DNA of 64,000 bases from Paraburkholderia caffeinilytica (GCF_003368325.1 NZ_CP031467.1:4464001-4528000); one strand, 5' to 3'; counted from the first letter of the stretch, positions 16,669 to 26,293 are shown. Numbers and translations are program-made. The notes: a model not told the origin generated them from the letters alone.

Positions 16669-17813
16669 AGCTGAGTCGCTCCAAGGCCGCATTGGCAGCC
16701 TTCACCATCATCGCCACCGCAGCCGCCGCCTGGCGGTTCACGCCCGATTTCCGGGCCCATGCCGAGACTCAGGCGGCGCCCGCCGCACTGACCGTCAGCG
16801 TGGTCGAGCCGCAGTACCGGAAATGGCCCGATACCCTCCAGGCCAACGGCAGCACGGCTGCCTGGCAGGAAGCCGTCATCGGCGCCGAGACCGGCAGCCT
16901 GCGCATCACCGGGCTCTTCGCCGACGTCGGCAGCGAGGTCAAGCGCGGCCAGTTACTCGCGCAGCTCGCCGATGCCACGGCAGCCGCAGACCTGCGCAAG
17001 CAGGAAGCCGCCGTCGCTCAGGCGAGCGCCAACCTCGAACAGGCCGAGGCCGACTTGAAACGGTCGAAGCAGGCGGCCGACAGCGGCGCCTTGTCCGCGC
17101 AAAAGCTCGACGAATACCGCATCACGGCGACCGTCGATCGCGCCGCGCTGGCTTCCGCCCAGGCCGAGCTGGAGAACAGGCGCATCGCCCTGTCGCAGAC
17201 GCGCATCGTCGCGGTCGACGACGGCATCGTGTCGTCGCGCTCAGCATTGCTCGGCAACGTGGTGAGTACGGGAACCGAATTGTTCCGGCTGATCCGCCAG
17301 GGGCGAATCGAGTGGCAGGCCGAGGTCGACGCGCAGCAATTGGCGCGTATCCACGCACAGCAGTCCGCGCGTGTCACGCTGCCGAACGGCAAGGTGGTCG
17401 ACGGCACCGTGCGCCTGGTGTCGCCGACACTGTCGACCAACACCGGCCGCGCCATCGTCTACGTCGCGCTGAACGGGCACGATGCCCAGCCCGGCATGTT
17501 CGCGAGCGGCGACATCGAACTGGGCAACGTCGAGGTGCTGACACTGCCCGAAGCGGCGCTCGTGCCCCGCGACGGCCGCACCGACGTCTACGTGCTCAAT
17601 CGCGACGGCGCGACGGTCGAACGGCGCGTCGTGGTCGCCGGACGCCATCGCGACGGACGCTGCGAAATCCTCTCCGGGCTCACGGCCGACATGCGCGTCG
17701 TGGCGGGTGGCGGCGGCTTCCTGTCGGACGGCTCGCGCGTGAAGGTGGTGGAACAGAAGGCACTCGCCTCCCTCGCCGCAGCAAACGGCGCGGCGCAAGG
17801 AGGCAGACTATGA
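16665..17813 (+). CDS. RND periplasmic adaptor (membrane fusion protein)
   Basis: HlyD-like adaptor of 382 residues linking permease and channel. An N-terminal signal/anchor (AALAAFTIIATAAAAWRF) precedes a biotinyl-lipoyl domain (IGAETGSLRITGLFADVGSE), an alpha-hairpin coiled coil (about 95-160) and the beta-barrel and membrane-proximal domains (GRAIVYVALNGHDAQPGMFA). GTG start within the overlap GTGA; AAGGAA precedes it. Its stop overlaps the permease start. Confidence 0.93.
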   Translation: MKLSRSKAALAAFTIIATAAAAWRFTPDFRAHAETQAAPAALTVSVVEPQYRKWPDTLQANGSTAAWQEAVIGAETGSLRITGLFADVGSEVKRGQLLAQLADATAAADLRKQEAAVAQASANLEQAEADLKRSKQAADSGALSAQKLDEYRITATVDRAALASAQAELENRRIALSQTRIVAVDDGIVSSRSALLGNVVSTGTELFRLIRQGRIEWQAEVDAQQLARIHAQQSARVTLPNGKVVDGTVRLVSPTLSTNTGRAIVYVALNGHDAQPGMFASGDIELGNVEVLTLPEAALVPRDGRTDVYVLNRDGATVERRVVVAGRHRDGRCEILSGLTADMRVVAGGGGFLSDGSRVKVVEQKALASLAAANGAAQGGRL

Positions 17814-20800
17814 ACGTCTCCTCGTGGTCGATCCGCAATCCCGTTCCCGCGGTGCTGTGCTTCATCCTGCTGACCGTCTTCGGCCTGCTCGGTTTTCACA
17901 GGCTTCAAGTGCAGGATTTCCCGGAAATGGACCTGCCGGCCATTACCATTTCCGCTTCGCTGGAAGGCGCGGCGCCGTCGCAGCTGGAAAACGAGGTGGC
18001 CCGCAAGATCGAGGACAAGCTGACTTCGCTGTCGCTGCTCGATCACATCTCCACGACGATCACCGACGGCGCGGTCAGCATCAGTGTCATCTTCAAGCTG
18101 GAGAAAGACCCGCAGGCCGCATTGAGCGAAGTGCGCAACGCGGTGGACAGCGCGCGCGCCGAACTGCCCGCGGAGATGGCGGCCCCGACCGTGTCTAAAG
18201 TCGACTCGGCCGGCTCCCCGCTCGTTACCTACACGGCCGCTTCCGCGTCGATGGACGAGCAGGACCTGTCCTGGTTCGTCGACAACGACCTTTCCAAGGC
18301 GCTGCTCTCGGTCAAGGGCGTCTCCAAGGTCGAGCGGATCGGCGGCATCGACCGCGAAGTGCTGATCGACCTTAACCCGGCAACGTTGGCCGGGCTCGGC
18401 CTGACGGCGGAAACGGTCTCGAACCAGCTCAAGGCCATGCAGCGCGACCGCTCCGGCGGACAGGGCGACATCGGCGGCCAGCGGCAGTCGGCGCGCACGC
18501 TGATTGGCGTGGGCGCCGTGCAGGACGTGGCGACCTTGACGATCGCCACCGGAGACGGCCGGCACGTGCGCCTCGACCAGATCGCCCGCGTCCATGACGG
18601 CGCCGCGGACCGTACGAGCTATGCCTATCTGAACGGCAAGCCCGTCGTCGGCGTGCAGATCACGCGCTCGAAGGGCAATTCGGATGTGACGGTCATGCAC
18701 GATCTGAACCGCACCGTGGCCGCGTTCGCCGCCGCGCATCCGAAGGTGCAGTTGACCGAAGCGAGCAACACCGTCACGCCCATCGAAGACAACTACGAGG
18801 GCTCGATGAGCATGCTGATCGAGGGAGCGCTGCTCGCCATCGCCGTGGTCTGGTGGTTCCTGCGGGACGGCCGGGCCACGCTGGTGTCGGCGGCGGCGCT
18901 GCCGCTGTCGATCACCCCGACGTTCGGCTTCATGTACCTCGCCGGGTACACGCTGAACACCGTGACGCTGCTGGCCCTGTCGCTCGTGATCGGCATTCTC
19001 GTCGACGATGCGATCGTCGAGATCGAGAACATCGAGCGCCATCTGCGCATGGGCAAGTCCCCATTTCAAGCCGCCATGGAAGCAGCCGACGAGATCGGCC
19101 TTGCGGTGATCGCCACCACCTTCACGCTGGTGGCGGTGTTTCTGCCGACAGCGTTCATGGCGGGCATTCCAGGGCTCATCTTCCGGCAGTTCGGGGTGAC
19201 CGCGTCGGTGGCCGTGCTGATCTCGCTGCTGGTCGCGCGTCTGCTCACGCCGATGATGGCCGCCTACCTGATGAAGGCGGCCAGCCACGTCGACCAGGAC
19301 GGCCCGCTGATGAAGCGCTATCTGGGCTGGGTGCACGCCTGCCTCGGCAAGCGTGGCCGCACCATGGCGGCAGTCGGCCTGTTCCTGCTGGTCTCTTTTG
19401 CGGCGATCGGCGCGCTGAAGACGGGCTTCCTGCCGTCGCAGGACAAGTCGCAGACGCAGGTCAAGCTCGAACTGGCGCCGGGCAGCACGCTCGAAGCGAG
19501 CCGCGCCACGGCCCTTCACGCAAACACGCTGATCAGCCGGTTGCCCGAGGTAAGCGGCGTGTTCGCCTCGGTCGGAAGTGCGAATGACAGCAGCGGCGGT
19601 CCGGTCGGCGGCGGCAGTAGCACGTCAGATGTGCGCACTTCGTCGCTGATCGTCGACCTGGTCCCGCGCAGCAAGCGCGGCCTGAAGCAATCGGCGGTGG
19701 AAGACGAGATTCGCGCGCAGTTGCGCGACCTGCCGGGCGTGCGCGTATCGGTGAACAACGGCGGCAACGGTGAGAAGCTGCAAATCACGCTGGCCGGCAG
19801 CGATACGGCTTCACTCGAAGCTTCGGCCACCGAACTGGAAAAGCAGCTGCGCACGCTGCACGGCATCGGCAACGTGACGTCGAGCGCGGCGCTGCAACGC
19901 CCCGAAGTGCAGTTCCGGATCGACCCGGCGCGCGCCGCCGACCTCGGCGTGACGGCCCAGGCCGCGGCCGACGCCGTGCGCATCGGCACCTACGGTGACT
20001 ACTCGACGTCGCTGCCCAAGCTCAATCTTCCGGATCGGCAGGTCGCCCTGCGCGTCCGTCTCAATCCGGCGTTGCGGCAGGACCTCGACGTCATCGGCCA
20101 GTTGCGTGTGGCAGGCACGCACGGCAGCGTGACGCTGGCCTCGCTGGGCACCCTTTCGATCGGCAGCGGCCCGTCGCAGATCGACCGGATGGACCGCGAC
20201 CGCAACATCACGTTGTCGGTCGAGCTCAACGGACGCACGCTCGGCGAAGTCAACCAGGAAGCGCACCAGCTGCCGGCGCTGCGGAATCTGCCCGCCAGCG
20301 TGCGCGAGGTGCAGCAAGGCGAGGTGCAGCACATGGACGAGCTGTTCAACAGCTTCGGCCTCGCGATGGCGATCGGCATCTTCTGCGTGTACGCGGTGCT
20401 CGTGCTCCTGTTCCATGATTTCCTGCAGCCGGCCACGATCCTCTGTGCGCTGCCGCTGTCGATTGGCGGGGCTCTGTTTTCGCTGCTGGTCGCCCGCATG
20501 AGCTTTTCGATGCCCGCGCTGATCGGCCTGCTGATGCTGATGGGCATCGTGACCAAGAATTCGATCCTGCTCGTCGAGTATGCAGTCGTTGCCCGGCACG
20601 AACGCGGCTTGAGCCGGATGGAAGCGTTGATGGACGCCTGCCACAAGCGGGCTCGCCCGATCCTGATGACAACCATCGCCATGGGTGCCGGCATGCTGCC
20701 CAACGCCCTCGGCCTCGGCGCGGACCCGAGCTTCCGCCAGCCGATGGCGATCGTCGTGATCGGCGGCCTGCTCGCCTCCACGTTGCTGAGCCTGATCGTG

Positions 20801-20914
20801 ATTCCGGTGATCTTCACCTACGTGGACGACCTGGAACAGTGGCTGCGCCGCCGGTTCAGGCACGCCGCAGGGGTACGGGAAACCGCCTTGGCGAAGGATA
20901 CGGCCGCGTCATGA
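17810..20914 (+). CDS. RND efflux permease (HAE-1 family)
   Basis: Proton-driven inner-membrane transporter of 1034 residues with 12 predicted membrane helices in the AcrB plan and two large periplasmic loops. The proton-relay Asp pair is in IGILVDDAIVEIENIERHL in TM4; the second half has IGLLMLMGIVTKNSILLVEYA. AAGGAGG lies before the ATG, which overlaps the adaptor stop (ATGA). The substrate cannot be told from sequence; the downstream pqi genes suggest amphiphilic compounds or lipids rather than only drugs. Confidence 0.95.
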   Translation: MNVSSWSIRNPVPAVLCFILLTVFGLLGFHRLQVQDFPEMDLPAITISASLEGAAPSQLENEVARKIEDKLTSLSLLDHISTTITDGAVSISVIFKLEKDPQAALSEVRNAVDSARAELPAEMAAPTVSKVDSAGSPLVTYTAASASMDEQDLSWFVDNDLSKALLSVKGVSKVERIGGIDREVLIDLNPATLAGLGLTAETVSNQLKAMQRDRSGGQGDIGGQRQSARTLIGVGAVQDVATLTIATGDGRHVRLDQIARVHDGAADRTSYAYLNGKPVVGVQITRSKGNSDVTVMHDLNRTVAAFAAAHPKVQLTEASNTVTPIEDNYEGSMSMLIEGALLAIAVVWWFLRDGRATLVSAAALPLSITPTFGFMYLAGYTLNTVTLLALSLVIGILVDDAIVEIENIERHLRMGKSPFQAAMEAADEIGLAVIATTFTLVAVFLPTAFMAGIPGLIFRQFGVTASVAVLISLLVARLLTPMMAAYLMKAASHVDQDGPLMKRYLGWVHACLGKRGRTMAAVGLFLLVSFAAIGALKTGFLPSQDKSQTQVKLELAPGSTLEASRATALHANTLISRLPEVSGVFASVGSANDSSGGPVGGGSSTSDVRTSSLIVDLVPRSKRGLKQSAVEDEIRAQLRDLPGVRVSVNNGGNGEKLQITLAGSDTASLEASATELEKQLRTLHGIGNVTSSAALQRPEVQFRIDPARAADLGVTAQAAADAVRIGTYGDYSTSLPKLNLPDRQVALRVRLNPALRQDLDVIGQLRVAGTHGSVTLASLGTLSIGSGPSQIDRMDRDRNITLSVELNGRTLGEVNQEAHQLPALRNLPASVREVQQGEVQHMDELFNSFGLAMAIGIFCVYAVLVLLFHDFLQPATILCALPLSIGGALFSLLVARMSFSMPALIGLLMLMGIVTKNSILLVEYAVVARHERGLSRMEALMDACHKRARPILMTTIAMGAGMLPNALGLGADPSFRQPMAIVVIGGLLASTLLSLIVIPVIFTYVDDLEQWLRRRFRHAAGVRETALAKDTAAS

Positions 20915-21525
20915 GAACCTTCCCGCACCTCGTCGTGTGCCGCGAATGCGACACGGTCTACCGGCGCCCTCGCCTTGCACCCGGCGATACGGCGCGCTGC
21001 GAAACCTGCGAAGCCACGCTGCATGGCGCGAGCCATCCGGACGTCGACGGCTGGCTGGCACTGACCGCCGCCGCGGGCATCGTCTTCGCGATCGCCAACG
21101 TCTGTCCGCTGATCCGTATCGATCTGCACGGCCTGCACAGCGAAGCGACGCTCTGGCAGTCCGTCATGGCGCTCGCGCACGGTGCGGCCTCTCCCATCGC
21201 CGTACCGGCCGCGCTCGCCGTCGTCGTTGTGCCTTTCCTGCAGATCGTGCTGCTCGCGTGGGTGCTCGCTTACTCGCGGGCAGGCCGTCAGGCGCCCGGG
21301 TTCGCCCCGGTGATGCGCCTGCTCGCCGCATTGCAGCCGTGGAGCATGGTCGAGGTGGCGTTGCTCGGCGTCCTCGTGTCGATCGTCAAGCTCTCGAGCT
21401 TTCTGAAGGTCGCTCCGGGCGTCGGCATCTGGGCGATGGCGGCTTCGATGGTGTTGATCACGCTGATCGCCCGCCGCGACGTCCAGTCGCTGTGGAACCT
21501 CACCGGGCACGGTGCACAAGCATGA
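20911..21525 (+). CDS. PqiA-like inner-membrane protein, first copy
   Basis: A PqiA-domain protein of 204 residues: an N-terminal zinc-ribbon-like pair CRECDTVY...CETCEATL, then four predicted membrane helices (WLALTAAAGIVFAIANVCPL, PIAVPAALAVVVVPFLQIV, MVEVALLGVLVSIVKLSSF and a C-terminal one). In E. coli PqiA is one polypeptide with two such halves; here each half is a separate gene. PqiA works with PqiB and PqiC in lipid traffic between the membranes. The ATG overlaps the permease stop (ATGA). Confidence 0.9.
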   Translation: MRTFPHLVVCRECDTVYRRPRLAPGDTARCETCEATLHGASHPDVDGWLALTAAAGIVFAIANVCPLIRIDLHGLHSEATLWQSVMALAHGAASPIAVPAALAVVVVPFLQIVLLAWVLAYSRAGRQAPGFAPVMRLLAALQPWSMVEVALLGVLVSIVKLSSFLKVAPGVGIWAMAASMVLITLIARRDVQSLWNLTGHGAQA

Positions 21526-22142
21526 ATCCACGCCCCCGCAGCGCTGAACTCTGCGTGCTCGGCTGCCACGCATGCGGCCTCGTCAGCGAAGCGCCGGTAG
21601 ACGGTCACGACGATGCGCGGTGCCCGCGCTGCGGCACGAGGCTGCAGCGCCGCCGGCCCGCCAGCATCGAGCGCGCCTTCGCGTTCCTGCTGGCGGGCAT
21701 CATCTTCTACATCCCCGCCAACATGATGCCGGTGATGCACACCGTCATGCTGAACCGCGGCAGCGACAACACCATCCTGCAAGGCGTCGTCGCCTTTTGG
21801 AAGCACGGCTCGTATGGGATCGCCCTCGTGATCTTCATCGCCAGCGTGGCCGTGCCCTGCGCGAAGTTCCTGATTCTCGGCCTGCTGCTGATCACTGCCC
21901 GCCGGGGCAGCGGCTGGGCGCGTCGCGAACGCGCCAGGCTCCACCGCCTCGTCGAACTGGTCGGCTACTGGTCGATGCTCGACGTGCTCGTCGTGGCGAT
22001 CGTCGCCGCGCTCGTCAAGTTCCAGGCGCTGGCCGTCGTCGAGCCGCGCCCCGGCATTTTCTTTTTCGGCGGCATGGTGATCCTGACCATGCTTTCGGCC
22101 ATGCAATTCGATCCTCGCCTGACCTGGGACGGTAAAGACTGA
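21522..22142 (+). CDS. PqiA-like inner-membrane protein, second copy
   Basis: Second PqiA half, 206 residues, with its own zinc-ribbon-like cysteines (CHACGLVS and CPRCGTRL) and four predicted membrane helices; the family motif YIPANMMPVMHTVML is intact and MLDVLVVAIVAALVKFQA is present. It starts in an ATGA overlap with the first copy and ends in a TGATG overlap with the MCE gene, so a two-subunit PqiA made in equal amounts is likely. Confidence 0.9.
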   Translation: MNPRPRSAELCVLGCHACGLVSEAPVDGHDDARCPRCGTRLQRRRPASIERAFAFLLAGIIFYIPANMMPVMHTVMLNRGSDNTILQGVVAFWKHGSYGIALVIFIASVAVPCAKFLILGLLLITARRGSGWARRERARLHRLVELVGYWSMLDVLVVAIVAALVKFQALAVVEPRPGIFFFGGMVILTMLSAMQFDPRLTWDGKD

Positions 22143-23788
22143 TGAGCGACACCCCCGAACAACAGCTTGAACCGGGCTTGCCGCCGGTGATCCGGCGCCG
22201 GCCGCGCCTCTCCGCGGTCTGGCTCGTGCCGGCGATTGCCGCGCTGATCGGGCTGTCGCTGCTGCTCCACGCGTGGTTGTCGGCGGGGCCGACGATCTCG
22301 ATCGCGTTCCAGACCGCGACCGGCCTCGAAGCCGGCAAGACGCCCGTGAAGTACAAGGACGTCACCATCGGCACGGTGACCGCCGTCGCCTTGAGCGAGG
22401 ACGGCTCGCACGTGGTCGCGCAAGTCGCGCTGAGCGAGAGCGCCGGGAGCGTCGCGCGTGACGATACGCGCTTCTGGGTCGTGCGTCCGCGCGTCGGTCT
22501 GGGCGGCGTATCGGGCATCGACACGCTGCTTTCGGGCGCCTACATCGGCGTGGACAAGGGCAGCTCGTCGCGTGCGGGCCGCGTCTTCACAGGGCTCGAA
22601 GCGCCGCCGACGGTCATCAACGGCATGCCCGGCAAGAGCTTCCTGATCCATGCCGACGATCTCGGCTCGCTCGACATCGGCTCGCCGGTCTACTACCGCC
22701 GCATCCAGGTCGGCCGCGTCGCGTCGTACCGGCTCGACGCCGACGGTCGCGGCATCGACCTCCAGATATTCGTCGATGCGCCCTACGACCGCTACGTCAC
22801 GACCGGCACGCGTTTCTGGAACGCGAGCGGCGTCGACGTTTCTCTCGGCGCCGACGGGCTAAAGCTCAACACGCAATCGCTGGCCACGGTTATCGCGGGT
22901 GGCGTCGCGTTTGGCACGCTGCCCGGCGGCAACCTGCAAGCTGCTCCAAGCCAGACCCGCTACGAGCTGACAAGGGACGAGCAGACCGCGATGGCTCCGC
23001 CGGACGGCCCAAGCCAGCACATGCAGTTGCGCTTTACACAGTCCATGCGCGGTCTCGCGGTGGGCGCGCCGGTGGAGTTCTCCGGACTGAACATCGGCAA
23101 GGTGACGTCGCTGCATCTCGATTACGACGCGGACAACCATCGTTTCCCGTCGATCGTTGACATCGTCGTGTATCCGGGCCGACTCGGGAGCGTGCTGCAA
23201 CGGCTGCCGAGGTACAGCGGCGATGCCGACGAGCAAGGCGCCCAGCTCCTTGCCGGCCTGGTCCAGCACGGCCTGCGCGCCCAGGCGCGCCTCGGGAACC
23301 TGCTCACTGGCCAGCTCTATATCTCGCTCGACTTCGTGCCCAATGCGCCGGCGGTTGCCTTCGACGTGCATGCGCATCCGCTGACGCTTCCCACCGTCAA
23401 CGGCGGCTTCGACCAGATGCAGGAGCAGATCGCCAGCATCGTCGCCAAGGTCGACAAGATGCCGCTCGATTCGATCGGTCAACATCTCGACACATCGCTG
23501 GCGGGTCTGGACGCGATGCTGCGGCAGGTCAACGGACAGGTTCTTCCGGCCGCCTCGCAGACCTTGCAGCAGACGAACCAGATGCTCGCAACCGTGCAGG
23601 GTGCATTCGCAGCCGACGCGCCGTTGCAGCAAAACCTTCAGCAATCCCTGCAGGAAGTGCAGCGCACCGCCGGTTCACTGCGCACCCTCATCGACCTGCT
23701 CGGCCGTCATCCCGAAGCGCTGCTGCGTGGCTTGTCGAGCGATGCGAATCCCGTCTCGAACGCCAATACGGCAACAACTGGAAACTGA
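22142..23788 (+). CDS. PqiB-like MCE protein
   Basis: Protein of 548 residues, close to E. coli PqiB (546): one N-terminal membrane helix (LVPAIAALIGLSLLLHAWL) and three MCE domains (about 45-140, 165-230 and 290-400), each with the GxxVxYxxxxIG-type strand (KTPVKYKDVTIGTVTA, GSPVYYRRIQVGRVAS, GAPVEFSGLNIGKVTS), then a helical C-terminal region that forms the periplasmic tunnel in PqiB. It should bridge the periplasm and carry lipids between inner and outer membrane. Confidence 0.93.
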   Translation: MSDTPEQQLEPGLPPVIRRRPRLSAVWLVPAIAALIGLSLLLHAWLSAGPTISIAFQTATGLEAGKTPVKYKDVTIGTVTAVALSEDGSHVVAQVALSESAGSVARDDTRFWVVRPRVGLGGVSGIDTLLSGAYIGVDKGSSSRAGRVFTGLEAPPTVINGMPGKSFLIHADDLGSLDIGSPVYYRRIQVGRVASYRLDADGRGIDLQIFVDAPYDRYVTTGTRFWNASGVDVSLGADGLKLNTQSLATVIAGGVAFGTLPGGNLQAAPSQTRYELTRDEQTAMAPPDGPSQHMQLRFTQSMRGLAVGAPVEFSGLNIGKVTSLHLDYDADNHRFPSIVDIVVYPGRLGSVLQRLPRYSGDADEQGAQLLAGLVQHGLRAQARLGNLLTGQLYISLDFVPNAPAVAFDVHAHPLTLPTVNGGFDQMQEQIASIVAKVDKMPLDSIGQHLDTSLAGLDAMLRQVNGQVLPAASQTLQQTNQMLATVQGAFAADAPLQQNLQQSLQEVQRTAGSLRTLIDLLGRHPEALLRGLSSDANPVSNANTATTGN

Positions 23789-23789
23789 T

Positions 23790-24428
23790 ATGCATGCCCT
23801 CTTCCGCATGGGTTCGCTTGCATTTTTTCTTGGCTTGGCTGCGTGCGCTTCCACGCCGGTCCACTACTACACCATGCTTGCCCCATCGGCATACGCGACG
23901 TCGCCGCAATCCCCCGCGGACTTTCTGATCGACGTCCTGCCGGTTGGCGTTCCGTCCTACCTGGATCAGGCTCAATTGGTCGTGCGGCAAGGCACGACCG
24001 GCGTGACCGTGCTGGACGGCGAACGCTGGGCAAGTCCATTTGGTGACGAATTGCGAAATGCCCTGTCTGCCGAACTGACCCAGCGACTTGGAACACAGGA
24101 CATAGGCGGTCTGCCCCGGCCTTCAGACAAGCCTCTTCTGAGGATCAAACTCCAGGTTCGCCGGTTCGACGCATGGCCCGGAGAGCGAGTTCAACTGGAA
24201 GCCGCCTGGAGTCTAAGCTTCGCGGGAGACCCCGCGGATAGCCGGTTGTCGTGCTACGGCCATTTCGATGAGCCGGCCAATGGCGGTTATGCCGGGATGG
24301 TGAAAGCGCAACAGCATGCGATTGCAGAGCTGGCCGCCAGGATCGATATCGATGCGCGCCGCTGGGCGCGTTCACACGACATGGCCTGCTATCCCGGAAG
24401 TGACGCTGGACATGAGGCGCAACGTTGA
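23790..24428 (+). CDS. PqiC-like outer-membrane lipoprotein (ABC-type transport auxiliary family)
   Basis: Lipoprotein of 212 residues with lipobox LAAC (FFLGLAACASTPVHYYTM) and the PqiC/YmbA pattern: YYTM after the signal, VLPVGVPSYLDQAQLVVRQG, and the ERWASPFGDELRNALSAEL block. PqiC docks the PqiB tunnel on the outer membrane. The ATG starts one base after the pqiB-like stop. Last gene of the operon; a 294-base gap without a recognisable gene follows. Confidence 0.9.
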   Translation: MHALFRMGSLAFFLGLAACASTPVHYYTMLAPSAYATSPQSPADFLIDVLPVGVPSYLDQAQLVVRQGTTGVTVLDGERWASPFGDELRNALSAELTQRLGTQDIGGLPRPSDKPLLRIKLQVRRFDAWPGERVQLEAAWSLSFAGDPADSRLSCYGHFDEPANGGYAGMVKAQQHAIAELAARIDIDARRWARSHDMACYPGSDAGHEAQR

Positions 24429-24722
24429 GCACCAGGGCGACTTCCGGATTTCGGAGGTCCTGGAGACATCGGATCGTCCAGTGCACTCGCTCTGGAGGTG
24501 AAGCGGAGCCACCATCGATCGAGAACTTATCTACTCAGGGTTCCTGTACGACAGGCGTGTTATTGGGCGCCATGCCGGTCGCGGCAGTGCACGACCGGTC
24601 GTTGTCGTAATGATGGGCGGGTCTGCCGTGCCGAGGTCCGGTTCAAGGTCGAATGCCTTGTCTTATCGCGCGCCACATTTTCAATTCCGCAGTCACCATT
24701 GAAACAATCAGAGGAAGCTTTC

Positions 24723-24950
24723 ATGCCCAAATCGCTGTTGTCTATCCTGAAGCTCGCTGCCGTGGCCACGGTCGCAGCCCCACTGCTGACCGCTTGCGTG
24801 CTACCGCCACCGGCACCTCTTCCACCACCGGTGCCTCTTCCACCACCGGCACTTCTTCCGCCACCGCCGCCACCGCTCGCTCAGGCCGCCCCTGCCAGCC
24901 GGACCGCTCGTCCTGGCGCCGAGCTCAAGCCAGCATCAACTTACGTTTGA
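24723..24950 (+). CDS. Small proline-rich lipoprotein
   Basis: A 75-residue protein with a lipoprotein signal ending LLTAC and a mature part made largely of proline repeats, LPPPAPLPPPVPLPPPALLP type, followed by a short alanine-rich tail. GAGGAAGC precedes the ATG. The repeat may span the peptidoglycan layer as a stiff spacer; function unknown. The upstream gap (24429-24722) shows no gene. Confidence 0.7.
   Translation: MPKSLLSILKLAAVATVAAPLLTACVLPPPAPLPPPVPLPPPALLPPPPPPLAQAAPASRTARPGAELKPASTYV
24801..24872 (+). repeat. Four tandem 18-bp units in the proline-rich lipoprotein gene
   Basis: Units start at 24801, 24819, 24837 and 24855 and read CTTCCACCACCGGTGCCT or close variants; each encodes Leu-Pro-Pro-Pro-Ala/Val-Pro or similar. 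The second and third units differ by only two bases, suggesting recent slippage. Confidence 0.7.
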
Positions 24951-25154
24951 TGCGAGACGGGATGCTTTGACCACTGACGGGTCATGCCGTATGGAAATCA
25001 TCCTGTCCGGCAGCCCGAAGCGTCGCGGACCCACTGCGGCCGACGATCACGTGTTACCTGGGCGCAGCGCCATAGTCTGGTCGTATAGTCGGTATCCGAC
25101 ACCGATATCGAGCGCTGCGCGAAGTAACGCTGGTCGCTTGCTGCTGCAGGCCTC

Positions 25155-25556
25155 TCAAGCCAATTCCTGCCGAATTGCGCGTGAGAGCCTTTCTTCAGCG
25201 AAGTCTTTGAGGGAAAGGTGAAGCAGCACAGCTGCTACCTGGGTTATGGAGGGCCGGAAGTACAGATCGCCACACGCCAAGGTGAGTTGCTTCAGAATAA
25301 TCCAGTCGGTGTCTATCTTCGGGATTTTCACCTGCGAATGGACTCCCTCGAGCGCAGGCCGACCGCCGGAAGATCGCAGCAATTCCGAGAGGAGGCGACG
25401 GAGCTGGAAAAGATCCACCTCCCTACTGTAAGCGGCTGATGCAAGATCGAGAAGACGCGCCTGCTGATCGAGGGATACCTCCGCGACTTCGCTCGTCGCT
25501 GTGATCTCAACGAGCTTATCCAAAGCAATTGAGTCGCCCCCTTCTTTCTGCTGCAT
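25155..25556 (-). CDS. Hypothetical protein
   Basis: A 133-residue soluble protein starting MQQKEGGDSIALDKLVE, helix-rich, without signal, membrane segment or recognised motif. The frame is open to 25625, but the ATG at 25556 has a GGGAGAG ribosome site. The lipoprotein gene upstream on the same strand starts at 26192, leaving a short gap, so co-transcription is possible. No function assigned. Confidence 0.55.
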   Translation of the reverse strand: MQQKEGGDSIALDKLVEITATSEVAEVSLDQQARLLDLASAAYSREVDLFQLRRLLSELLRSSGGRPALEGVHSQVKIPKIDTDWIILKQLTLACGDLYFRPSITQVAAVLLHLSLKDFAEERLSRAIRQELA

Positions 25557-25709
25557 TTGACTCTCCCTAGTCGATCCATTCGTATCCCTTATGCCTCTCG
25601 CTACAAGCGCAAGCGTCGACCACACGCAGGACCGTATCGTTGCGAGGATGGAGCGGATGCCCAGGCCTCTTCGGTCACCACCTCGACGCGCCGCGTCAGG
25701 ACAGGCAGA

Positions 25710-26192
25710 CTATTCTTCGACAGCCTCGAACGTCCGCTCGCCCAACTTCTGTGCAACAGCCTCAATCCCCAGGAAAGGTATGCGGTAGTGGTACTCCAGC
25801 GGCACCTGCTTTCCATCGATCAATGCGTCGGCCTGGATCTGATCTTTCCGAATGAACGCGACCGGTGGCACGAGCAGGGAAACGACGAAAATGGCGGAGC
25901 GCGCTGCAAGGCCACGTTCTGTGTAGTCCTTGATCGTCAGCGTCACCTTCGTGCCACCTGCGATCGGCACGCCTGCTTTTGCCGCTGCCGCAGCGTAGCC
26001 CTCATGGATCATCCCCGGAACGCTCGGGCGCACCCGGCAATCTCCGCAGTCGATCACGATCGAGATGTCCGGCACGCTCTTCGGTCGAGCCCCTGAGGCC
26101 CTTGAGGCCGTTGAGTCGCCGGTCGCACATCCAGTGAGGAGCAAACCGGCTGAGATCGATCCCAGTGCCGCAAGTCGAGTGAAGTTATTCAT
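25710..26192 (-). CDS. Hypothetical lipoprotein
   Basis: A 160-residue protein with a clear lipoprotein signal (LGSISAGLLLTGC). The mature part contains two cysteines (VIDCGDCRVRP), a hydrophobic stretch AIFVVSLLVPPVAFI and a C-terminal domain ending QKLGERTFEAVEE. Similar proteins are seen as small envelope lipoproteins in Burkholderia, but I do not recognise a named family. Divergent from the DUF3617 gene. Confidence 0.75.
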   Translation of the reverse strand: MNNFTRLAALGSISAGLLLTGCATGDSTASRASGARPKSVPDISIVIDCGDCRVRPSVPGMIHEGYAAAAAKAGVPIAGGTKVTLTIKDYTERGLAARSAIFVVSLLVPPVAFIRKDQIQADALIDGKQVPLEYHYRIPFLGIEAVAQKLGERTFEAVEE

Positions 26193-26293
26193 GATGTCGC
26201 TACTCGTAAGAGTCGTTGTAAGAGAGCATTGGGGCTAAGGCATTCCGTAACGTCGCCCATGTCCTGATCCGTGAAATCCGGCCGCATGGCCTG

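Noticed and set aside
17588..19519. 643-codon open frame on the minus strand
   Set aside because: It is antisense to the adaptor and RND permease genes, has a His/Arg/Asp-rich composition typical of GC-rich shadow frames, and shows no domain.
24801..24872. Tandem repeats as a CRISPR array
   Set aside because: Units are contiguous with no spacers and encode a proline repeat in a lipoprotein.
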